This document shows, piece after piece, positions 1-4,736 of a stretch of 6,489 nt of DNA. Every line of letters begins with the position of its first letter. The stretch's first letter is position 1. Source of the stretch: Shewanella sp. (lineage in GTDB: Bacteria > Pseudomonadota > Gammaproteobacteria > Enterobacterales > Shewanellaceae); contig SDWK01000292.1 of the NCBI GenBank assembly GCA_004195335.1, forward strand, positions 1-6,489. Direction: 5' to 3'. The notes below the pieces were generated by a model. That model saw only the letters and a list, made by a program, of their open reading frames with translations. It was not told the DNA's origin and searched no databases. Made by a program: the position numbers and the translations under genes.

Positions 1-2
1 GT

Positions 3-68
3 TTCGTGTCTGTCATCTTACTGATCTGCATCTATGGTTTAGTTTTCTTTTCAGGAATTGAATCATGA
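3..68 (+). CDS. 3' end of a membrane-protein gene (partial)
   Basis: An open plus-strand frame enters from the left edge and stops with TGA at 66-68. The roughly 21 visible residues are almost all hydrophobic (core VILLICIYGLVFF, then a short SGIES tail), as expected for the last transmembrane helix of an inner-membrane protein such as a transporter. The other two plus frames give less protein-like peptides. It converges on the MarR gene: the two stop codons sit side by side inside the self-complementary hexamer TCATGA (63-68), so the coding regions overlap by 6 bases and leave no room for a terminator between them. The family cannot be named from so short a piece, and a chance open frame is possible. 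Confidence 0.42.
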   Translation, partial: FVSVILLICIYGLVFFSGIES

Positions 69-554
69 TTTCGATTGCACTTGTATCGCTTTAGATTGGG
101 AAAATAGCTTATCCATGATCTGCTTAAGTTGACCACGTTCATCTTCGCTAAGAATCGATAAAAGATCCTGCTCTCTTGCAAGTACCATTGGGGCTAATTC
201 CCGATGCACTCTGAGTCCTTGGGAAGTTAATTTTAATAGAGAAGAGCGCTTATCACTCTTATCTTCGACTTTGATGATTAGCGCCTTGTTTATCATCTTG
301 GCAAGGGCGCGACTGGTTTGCATCTTTTCCAGATTGATCATTAAGCCGATATGTTTGGCCGAGAGTGCCTTACCCGTGCCAAGTATGGCGAGTATACGCC
401 ATTCATGTCGTGTGAGTTCGAAGTGACCAGTGTAGATCTCGGCAATGCTATCGCTCACGCTCGACTGCAGTTGGGTTAACTTATAAGGAAAGAAGTGATC
501 CATATCTAAGCTAACGTTACTGTCCAGCTTAGGTTCTATGTTATCAGCAGGCAT
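63..554 (-). CDS. MarR-family transcriptional regulator
   Basis: This 163-residue protein has the size and layout of a MarR-family dimeric winged-helix repressor. The N-terminal helical part (about 20-45) would form the dimer interface with the C-terminal helices (about 112-155). The core HTH starts at FELTRHEWRILAIL (45-58), followed by the helix around LSAKHIGLMINLEK and the recognition helix near MQTSRALAKMINKALI (78-93). The wing hairpin carries the family's Asp/Arg pattern (DKSDKRSSLLKLTSQG, 98-113). Such proteins usually release DNA on binding small phenolic or other ligands, or on thiol oxidation; there is no cysteine here, so thiol sensing is unlikely. The start is supported by AAGGGA about 10 bases upstream. 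The gene is divergent from the VOC enzyme across a palindrome-rich spacer, which suggests local control of that enzyme and of itself (inference). The ligand is unknown. Confidence 0.9.
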   Translation of the reverse strand: MPADNIEPKLDSNVSLDMDHFFPYKLTQLQSSVSDSIAEIYTGHFELTRHEWRILAILGTGKALSAKHIGLMINLEKMQTSRALAKMINKALIIKVEDKSDKRSSLLKLTSQGLRVHRELAPMVLAREQDLLSILSEDERGQLKQIMDKLFSQSKAIQVQSKS

Positions 555-587
555 ATAAGTGGAATCCCTTAATGAGTTAAGTTATTG

Positions 588-615
588 ATTATATCTATCC
601 GCTAGGATGACACAA
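588..615 (-). promoter_or_regulatory. Candidate promoter of the MarR gene
   Basis: Read on the minus strand there is a perfect -10 TATAAT (588-593), a 16-base spacer and a weak -35 TTGTGT (610-615). The -35 lies inside an inverted repeat, CTAGG-N12-CCTAG (602-623), that could be an autoregulatory operator. The predicted start is about 30 bases before the ATG, leaving room for the AAGGGA ribosome-binding site at 565-570. Confidence 0.5.
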
Positions 616-679
616 TAGCCTAGAGATAAGCGTAATAGCAGAGGGCTCGTTTTAGAAGGCCTTGTTCAGGGCTACATGA

Positions 680-691
680 GTCAATATTGAC
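680..691. promoter_or_regulatory. Palindrome GTCAATATTGAC, candidate operator
   Basis: A perfect 12-bp palindrome in the divergent MarR/VOC region, overlapping the proposed -35 of the VOC promoter. MarR-family regulators bind dyad sites of roughly this kind in the spacer to a divergent target gene. The assignment to the neighbouring MarR protein is inference from position. Confidence 0.4.
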
Positions 692-715
692 CTGTAACAG
701 CAATAAGGGTAAGGT
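687..715 (+). promoter_or_regulatory. Candidate promoter of the VOC gene
   Basis: A -35 of TTGACC (687-692), a 17-base spacer and a weak -10 TAAGGT (710-715) fit a sigma70 promoter starting near 722, about 36 bases before the ATG. The -35 shares bases with the palindrome at 680-691, and the predicted start falls in the inverted repeat at 718-731. Both are positions where a repressor would act. The -10 is poor (3 of 6), so it may be activator-assisted, or TATATT at 732-737 may be the true -10. Confidence 0.38.
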
Positions 716-717
716 TG

Positions 718-731
718 GTAACACTTGTTAC
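718..731. promoter_or_regulatory. Inverted repeat GTAACA-CT-TGTTAC, candidate operator
   Basis: A perfect 6-bp inverted repeat with a 2-base centre, at the predicted transcription start of the VOC gene. The half-site GTAACA also occurs at 694-699, 24 bases upstream, within the small dyad CTGT-A-ACAG (692-700). The repetition of the half-site makes it a good candidate for the binding site of the divergent MarR protein. No experiment or alignment backs this. Confidence 0.42.
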
Positions 732-757
732 TATATTCGTAGAGGGTTAGGTTCGTT

Positions 758-1300
758 ATGATTAAAATTGAGCAGATTCATCATGTGGCTTATCGTTGTA
801 ACGACGCCAAGGAGACGGTTGAGTTCTATAAAGATAAGCTCAACATGGATTTTTTGGTCGCTATTGCCGAAGATAAAGTCCCCTCAACACAAGAGCCTGA
901 TCCCTATATGCATCTCTTTCTCGATGCCGGTAATGGAAACATTTTAGCCTTCTTCGAATTGCCTAACTCCCCTAAAATGGATCGTGATAGAAATACACCC
1001 GAGTGGGTACAGCATATAGCATTCAGGCTTAAAGATAGGGATGCACTGGTAGAAGCTAAAGCCGAGCTGGAAGCAAAGGGCGTGGATGTGCTTGGCATTA
1101 CGAAACACGGCATCATAGAATCAATCTACTTCTTCGACCCCAGTGGTCATCGATTAGAGCTTACCTGCGTTACTGGCACGCCAGGTCAATTTGCAGAGTT
1201 GAAGAAGGTGGGACCTGCCATGTTGGAAGAGTGGTCGATTACCAAGAAAGCGCCTAAGCATGCAGCCTGGTTACACGAAGAGCAATTTAATGGTAAGTAA
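758..1300 (+). CDS. VOC-superfamily (glyoxalase/dioxygenase-fold) metalloenzyme
   Basis: This 180-residue protein has two beta-alpha-beta-beta-beta repeats of the vicinal oxygen chelate fold. The first module begins IEQIHHVAYRCND (4-16); the second begins WVQHIAFRLKD (83-93) and ends with the typical DPSGHRLELT (127-136). The four expected metal ligands are visible: His9, Glu67 (in FFELP), His86 and Glu134. The active site therefore looks intact. The family includes glyoxalase I, methylmalonyl-CoA epimerase, extradiol dioxygenases and fosfomycin-resistance enzymes; the sequence alone does not decide which. A C-terminal extension of about 40 residues (140-180), rich in Lys and Glu with two Trp, follows the fold and may cap the active site. 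AGAGGG at 741-746 is the likely, rather distant, ribosome-binding site. It is divergent from a MarR regulator and probably under its control. Confidence 0.88.
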   Translation: MIKIEQIHHVAYRCNDAKETVEFYKDKLNMDFLVAIAEDKVPSTQEPDPYMHLFLDAGNGNILAFFELPNSPKMDRDRNTPEWVQHIAFRLKDRDALVEAKAELEAKGVDVLGITKHGIIESIYFFDPSGHRLELTCVTGTPGQFAELKKVGPAMLEEWSITKKAPKHAAWLHEEQFNGK

Positions 1301-1327
1301 GTCAATGAGGGAATGATTGAAAGTGGC

Positions 1328-1363
1328 ACCGCTCGTTGAAGAGCGGTCATTTTTACCTTTTTA
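1328..1363 (+). terminator. Intrinsic terminator after the VOC gene
   Basis: The stem ACCGCTC (1328-1334) pairs perfectly with GAGCGGT (1341-1347) around a 6-base loop, and is followed by two T-runs (TTTTT from 1350, TTTTT from 1358). It lies 27 bases after the VOC stop and faces the 3' end of the converging hydrolase gene. On the minus strand it lacks a U-tract, so it should work mainly for the plus-strand gene. Confidence 0.82.
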
Positions 1364-1368
1364 GAACA

Positions 1369-2322
1369 CTAACAAAAAATCATCGCTGTACCGATCACTA
1401 ACGACCTCTGCGCGGTAAAATGTTGTAGTCGGTTTTGCCACCCCTCTGCGAAATATTGTCGTTTGTATAGACTCTGTTTAAATCTGCTGACAATTCTTGC
1501 TGGCTGATCTTCAATGTTTGCCAATTGTAATCTTAGTTTGTGAGAATAGAGGATGAATTTCCGTTTCAAGGTTAATTTCTGTGTCGGGTCACTCAACAGG
1601 TTTCGATAGTAATAAGATAGTTTCCGTCGTTCTCGGATAAGTCTTGGGAATGCCTCTGTATCGAGTTTATTATCGATAAAGTCGAGTACCACTTTCTTCA
1701 GTAGCCCCATATCTTGCAGAGCTCTTGGGATCCTATGGCCAACACCTGGCAGTATTAATTTGTGAACGACGCTGGCATAACGCTCTATATGCAAGCGATC
1801 GGCTTTGAATAATGGATCATAAATGACAGTTAAAGGAACCCTACAAATTGTGGCATCTTTATTTGATGCCGGATGGGGTGAATTTTGACTCGCTTTTTGT
1901 ACTTTTGGATCCCAAGGGGCGACTTGATTGTCGTAAGTACTTAAGGGCATCAAGAGTAAAACCCTGTCCAATTTTAAACTGTTAGCGTAAAGTGAGGCAG
2001 CAAATCCTCCACGGCTTACCCCATATCCTATTCTTTCGGGAAATATACCCAACTCATCTCCCAGTTTTTCGAGGAAGGCTTCGAATTCACGGGACTGGTA
2101 ATAGTTGTTCTTGCCTATATGAACAAATGAGATGGTATTAATTTTCTCTTTACTGAGAAAGTTGAAGCCCCAGAGTGGCTTGTTTTCATCCATGATCTTC
2201 TCATCTATGGCCTCACAACCCGGTGCAAAGGTAACAACGACAGGTTTCGAAGTATCAATGATGCGGTACTGCATCATCATATCGTCGATACGCAGACGAA
2301 CGTCTTGTTTAAATTTCAGCAT
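1369..2322 (-). CDS. Alpha/beta-hydrolase-like protein with basic C-terminal region
   Basis: A 317-residue protein of unknown function. The first ~215 residues look like an alpha/beta hydrolase: a strand PVVVTFAPG (27-35), a nucleophile elbow GYGVSRGGFAA (99-109) with Ser103 in G-x-S-x-G context, a late strand LTVIYDP (164-170) with Asp169 (or Asp175) as candidate acid, and GVGH with His196 as candidate base. The order Ser, Asp, His is correct for the fold. From about 222 the chain is helical and strongly basic (RLIRERRKLSYYYR, then many Lys/Arg/Gln/Tyr to the end), which is not part of the usual fold and could bind nucleic acid, membrane or a partner. No signal peptide or membrane segment is visible, so it should be cytoplasmic. 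The first ATG has no clear Shine-Dalgarno; Met15-17 are alternative starts. It lies 316 bases after deaD, beyond a strong terminator, so it is probably transcribed separately. Confidence 0.75.
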   Translation of the reverse strand: MLKFKQDVRLRIDDMMMQYRIIDTSKPVVVTFAPGCEAIDEKIMDENKPLWGFNFLSKEKINTISFVHIGKNNYYQSREFEAFLEKLGDELGIFPERIGYGVSRGGFAASLYANSLKLDRVLLLMPLSTYDNQVAPWDPKVQKASQNSPHPASNKDATICRVPLTVIYDPLFKADRLHIERYASVVHKLILPGVGHRIPRALQDMGLLKKVVLDFIDNKLDTEAFPRLIRERRKLSYYYRNLLSDPTQKLTLKRKFILYSHKLRLQLANIEDQPARIVSRFKQSLYKRQYFAEGWQNRLQHFTAQRSLVIGTAMIFC

Positions 2323-2351
2323 AGCTGGGAGCCAGAAGAATAAGGCATTAG

Positions 2352-2413
2352 ATTTTAGTTATTCTGTTAAGCACTATCGCGCTCGGAATGGTGTGTGCGT
2401 GACCTAGATCATG
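2352..2413 (-). promoter_or_regulatory. CRP-like site and candidate promoter of the hydrolase gene
   Basis: CGTGA-CCTAGA-TCATG (2398-2413) closely follows the CRP consensus TGTGA-N6-TCACA, and its spacer CTAGA even matches the optimised site. It fits the FNR/EtrA pattern (TTGAT-N4-ATCAA) less well. A -10-like TAAAAT (minus strand, 2352-2357) places the transcription start near 2344-2345, putting the centre of the site at about -61, the classical class I CRP position. No good -35 is seen, as expected for an activated promoter. The assignment is inference from pattern and spacing. Confidence 0.42.
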
Positions 2414-2571
2414 TTACAAATTGTATGAGTTATCAGCTTGTTGTGATTTAATTTTGACTGTGTTTAGTCGGTTTGATATCCGTGTTAAATAGTTTTTTAT
2501 GTATATACGCTTGCGTACCGATATGAAAATGTATGTCGTGGAAGAAAGAGTTATTCGTGTTGTGAAAGTAT

Positions 2572-2600
2572 AAAAAAAGGAGCCTAAGGCTCCTTTTTAT
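2572..2600 (-). terminator. Intrinsic terminator after deaD, probably bidirectional
   Basis: GGAGCC (2579-2584) pairs with GGCTCC (2588-2593) around a 3-base loop; flanking A and T runs extend the pairing to 11 bp. On the minus strand it ends in seven U residues, about 40 bases after the deaD stop. The five T residues on the other side mean it could also stop plus-strand transcripts. Confidence 0.92.
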
Positions 2601-2638
2601 TTACGCTGTCACTTCGTTAAAAGTGTACCGGTAATTGA

Positions 2639-4507
2639 TTACTCGCCATCTTTCGATGGGCTGCCTTTACGATGAGGCTTTCTGTCACCAGTTGGACGAC
2701 TGTCACCAGCAGGACGACGATCGCTACCAGGCTTGCGTGGACGACGTGCTGGACGGCTATCGCCACCTGTAGGAATTTCAGCACCTGCAGCTTCACGAAT
2801 ATTAAGAGGTTTACCACAAACACGTACTTTTCTAAGGTGCTCTAGTACGTCTTTTGGCATTCCGTCTGGCAAGTCGATTGCAGTAACTTGATCAAACAGT
2901 TGGATCTGACCGATGTAACGGCTGTCGATGTTTGCTTCGTTAGCAACGGCACCAACAATATTACCTACACCAACGCCATGCTCACGACCTACATCGATGA
3001 TGTAACGGCACATTTTAACGTCTGGATTATCCTTCAATGAATCCGCTGCACCTAGGCTTGCTGCTGTTGGGCGAGACTCACGGCGAGGACGTTCGCTACG
3101 TTCACCACGTTCACTACGCTCACGTGGAGCGCGGTCATCACGATCACGTGAGTTGCGGTCATCACGGCTATCGCGCTGACGCTCGTGAATTGACGGTAAC
3201 TGTAGAGGGCGATCTTTCTGAACTTGCTGCAGTAATGCTGCTGCAAGAACATCGGTATCAACTTCTAGCTCCTGACATAGTTTAGCCACTGCACCCTTCA
3301 TGAAATCTAAAGAGTCTTTAGCGATAATCTCAGCAACTTGCTCACCTAAGCGAGAAAGACGACGTTCAGTCACTGTCTCTGGGCTAGGCACGTCCATTGG
3401 AGCGATGCGGCTGTTAGTTGCACGTTCAATAGTGCGTAACATACGCATTTCTCTGTGTGTAACGAACAAAATTGCCATACCAGTACGACCAGCACGGCCA
3501 GTACGGCCAATACGGTGAACATAAGCTTCAGTATCATATGGGATATCGTAGTTAACTACGTGTCCAATACGCTCAACATCGAGACCACGAGCCGCAACGT
3601 CAGTTGCGATGATGATATCTAACTGGCCACGTTTAAGTTGGTCAACAGCACGTTCACGCGCTTGTTGGTTCATATCACCATGCAGTGGAGATGACGCGTA
3701 ACCACGTGCTTCTAGCTTTTCTGCTAGTTCAACACAGCTGTTACGGGTACGAACGAAGATGATAATACCTTCGGTCTTCTCAACTTCTAAAACACGGACA
3801 AGTGCTTCAAGTTTGTTGTGTTGTGAAACTTGTACAAAACGCTGTTCAATCGTTTCAACAGTGGTGGTTGTCGTCGCAATTTTAACGTGTACAGGCTCAG
3901 TCAAATACTTGCCAGCAACACGCTTAATTTGCTCAGGCATAGTCGCTGAGAATAGCGCAAGTTGACGTTGCTTAGGTGTATGCTCAAGGATCCATTCGAT
4001 ATCATCGATGAAGCCCATTTTTAGCATTTCATCTGCTTCGTCAAGCACCATTGCTTTTAGTGAATCTAACTTAAGAGTGCCACGACGCATGTGATCCATC
4101 ACACGGCCTGGAGTACCAACAATAATTTGTGGTCCACGACGCAGTGCATTTAATTGCTGCTGCATACTCTGTCCACCGTAAATAGGCAGAACGTGTAGAC
4201 CCTTCATAAATTTTGCGTAGCTACCAAAAGCTTCTGCGACCTGAACCGCAAGTTCACGTGTTGGTGCTAGTACCAAAATTTGTGGTGCATTAGTATTTGG
4301 GTCGATGTTATTTAGTAGAGGAAGTGCGAAAGCACCTGTTTTGCCTGTACCTGTTTGCGCTTGACCTAAAATGTCTTTTCCGGCCATGAGAGGATCGATA
4401 CTCGCAGCCTGGATTGGAGTTGGTTTTTCGTAGCCGAGCTCGTCAAGAGCACGCAACAAAGGCTCGGAAAGACCGAGTTCGCGGAAAGTTTTTTCATTGG
4501 ATGACAT
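2639..4507 (-). CDS. deaD: DEAD-box ATP-dependent RNA helicase DeaD/CsdA
   Basis: A 622-residue RNA helicase, about the length of E. coli CsdA. It unwinds structured RNA with ATP and is known in the family for 50S ribosome assembly, mRNA decay with RNase E, and growth in the cold. All motifs are intact: Q motif (Phe8 to Gln33, PTPIQ), I AQTGTGKT (50-57), Ia PTRELA (82-87), GG 111-112, TPGR 132-135, II DEAD (156-159), III SAT (187-189), IV FVRT (251-254), V ATDVAARGLDV (301-311), VI HRIGRTGR (331-338). A helical dimerisation-type region (about 375-435) follows, then a charged Arg/Asp/Glu/Ser linker (445-479), a DbpA-type RNA-binding domain (about 498-572) and a Gly/Arg/Pro-rich basic tail (578-622). 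A weak AAGG lies 9 bases before the ATG. The promoter has a perfect -10 with a PdhR-like palindrome across it, and the leader of about 100 bases includes a hairpin. Confidence 0.97.
   Translation of the reverse strand: MSSNEKTFRELGLSEPLLRALDELGYEKPTPIQAASIDPLMAGKDILGQAQTGTGKTGAFALPLLNNIDPNTNAPQILVLAPTRELAVQVAEAFGSYAKFMKGLHVLPIYGGQSMQQQLNALRRGPQIIVGTPGRVMDHMRRGTLKLDSLKAMVLDEADEMLKMGFIDDIEWILEHTPKQRQLALFSATMPEQIKRVAGKYLTEPVHVKIATTTTTVETIEQRFVQVSQHNKLEALVRVLEVEKTEGIIIFVRTRNSCVELAEKLEARGYASSPLHGDMNQQARERAVDQLKRGQLDIIIATDVAARGLDVERIGHVVNYDIPYDTEAYVHRIGRTGRAGRTGMAILFVTHREMRMLRTIERATNSRIAPMDVPSPETVTERRLSRLGEQVAEIIAKDSLDFMKGAVAKLCQELEVDTDVLAAALLQQVQKDRPLQLPSIHERQRDSRDDRNSRDRDDRAPRERSERGERSERPRRESRPTAASLGAADSLKDNPDVKMCRYIIDVGREHGVGVGNIVGAVANEANIDSRYIGQIQLFDQVTAIDLPDGMPKDVLEHLRKVRVCGKPLNIREAAGAEIPTGGDSRPARRPRKPGSDRRPAGDSRPTGDRKPHRKGSPSKDGE
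2682..2717 (-). repeat. Tandem 18-bp repeat in the deaD C-terminal tail
   Basis: Two adjacent 18-bp units (2682-2699 and 2700-2717) differ at only two bases and encode the six-residue units (S)RPAGD and (S)RPTGD. They lie in the basic low-complexity tail, which varies in length among DeaD proteins, and look like a recent slippage duplication. Confidence 0.75.
3071..3175 (-). repeat. Low-complexity Arg-rich linker repeats in deaD
   Basis: This stretch encodes residues 445-479 and is made of short degenerate units. There are 9-bp units of the form GTTCRCYAC at 3091-3099, 3100-3108 and 3109-3117 (a fourth, decayed, at 3118), encoding the SER/GER repeats. The 12-bp direct repeat GCGGTCATCACG occurs at 3131-3142 and 3155-3166, encoding RDDR. 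The charged linker joins the helicase core to the RNA-binding domain and is expected to be disordered. Confidence 0.7.
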
Positions 4508-4531
4508 GGGTTGTAGCCTTGTGGAATAACG

Positions 4532-4548
4532 AGCGTAATAATTACGCT
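4532..4548 (-). promoter_or_regulatory. Hairpin in the deaD 5' leader
   Basis: AGCGTAAT-A-ATTACGCT (plus strand) is a perfect 8-bp inverted repeat with a one-base centre. In the minus-strand transcript it can form a 5-7 bp stem with a short AU loop, 25-41 bases before the deaD start and just upstream of its weak AAGG. Leaders of cold-shock genes often fold in a temperature-dependent way; whether this one regulates translation is inference. Confidence 0.45.
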
Positions 4549-4616
4549 TGGGTTTATAGACAGAAAATCAACCCCGTGTCGACTTCCCGCACCGAAAATT
4601 TATCAGTAAGCCGATA

Positions 4617-4645
4617 ATTATAGCAGGGTGCAATTGGTATTACCA
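4617..4645 (-). promoter_or_regulatory. Candidate deaD promoter
   Basis: On the minus strand a perfect -10 TATAAT (4617-4622) is preceded, 18 bases upstream, by a moderate -35 TTGGTA that lies inside the palindrome at 4632-4648. The predicted start near 4610 gives a leader of about 100 bases. The leader contains the hairpin at 4532-4548. Confidence 0.62.
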
Positions 4646-4648
4646 ATT
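4632..4648. promoter_or_regulatory. PdhR-like operator AATTGGT-ATT-ACCAATT
   Basis: A perfect 17-bp palindrome with a one-base centre. It has the form ATTGGT-N3-ACCAAT, which as I recall is the operator of PdhR, the pyruvate-responsive GntR/FadR-family repressor, and it differs from the E. coli pdh operator only in the three central bases. It also satisfies the general FadR-subfamily pattern TNGT-N3-ACNA but matches FadR itself less well. It overlaps the -35 and spacer of the deaD promoter, centred near -30, a repressing position. A further half-site ATTGGT follows at 4652-4657. Which protein binds here is inference. Confidence 0.6.
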
Positions 4649-4669
4649 AACATTGGTGTTTTTTCGCTA

Positions 4670-4716
4670 TTAACTGGCTAAAATTATTAAAAACAACTTT
4701 AATATTAGCTGGTTAA
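4670..4716. repeat. Imperfect AT-rich inverted repeat between peptidase gene and deaD
   Basis: The arms 4670-4685 and 4701-4716 match at 13 of 16 positions when one is inverted (TTAACTGGCTAAAATT against TTAACCAGCTAATATT), with a 15-base loop that can pair further through ATTAA/TTAAT. Transcribed from the peptidase gene it would form a long, weak hairpin about 20 bases after the stop. It has no clear U-tract, so it is at best a poor terminator or a 3' end stabiliser. Confidence 0.5.
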
Positions 4717-4736
4717 CTTGCTAAAAAAATAATTAT

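Larger units (their letters stand above)
2323..2638. other. Intergenic region between deaD and the hydrolase gene
   Basis: This 316-base AT-rich gap holds the deaD terminator at its right end, and a CRP-like site with a weak -10 near the hydrolase start. The middle (2414-2570) shows no supported gene. A 24-codon plus-strand frame (ATG 2499 to TAA 2573) ends exactly where the terminator hairpin begins but has no ribosome-binding site, so I do not call it a gene. Confidence 0.6.

Noticed and set aside
2132..2407. Plus-strand frame of 91 codons overlapping the hydrolase start
   Set aside because: Mostly antisense to the hydrolase N-terminus, Ser/Ile-rich, no family resemblance and no ribosome-binding site; its end simply runs into the intergenic region.
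2639..3175. CRISPR-like or satellite array suggested by short repeats
   Set aside because: Units are 9-18 bp, in frame, contiguous without unique spacers, and encode the low-complexity part of DeaD.
3037..3285. Plus-strand frame rich in His, Val and Glu, opposite deaD
   Set aside because: It lies wholly inside the conserved deaD gene and its composition is the complement of the Arg/Asp-rich linker repeats; no ribosome-binding site.
4414..4617. Plus-strand frame crossing the deaD start and leader
   Set aside because: Antisense to deaD and its leader, with no protein-like features or upstream signals.
4632..4648. FadR operator as identity of the palindrome upstream of deaD
   Set aside because: FadR sites have the form AACTGGTCNGACCAGTT; the third position, the bases flanking the centre and the matching right-arm base differ, whereas the PdhR form ATTGGT-N3-ACCAAT matches fully.
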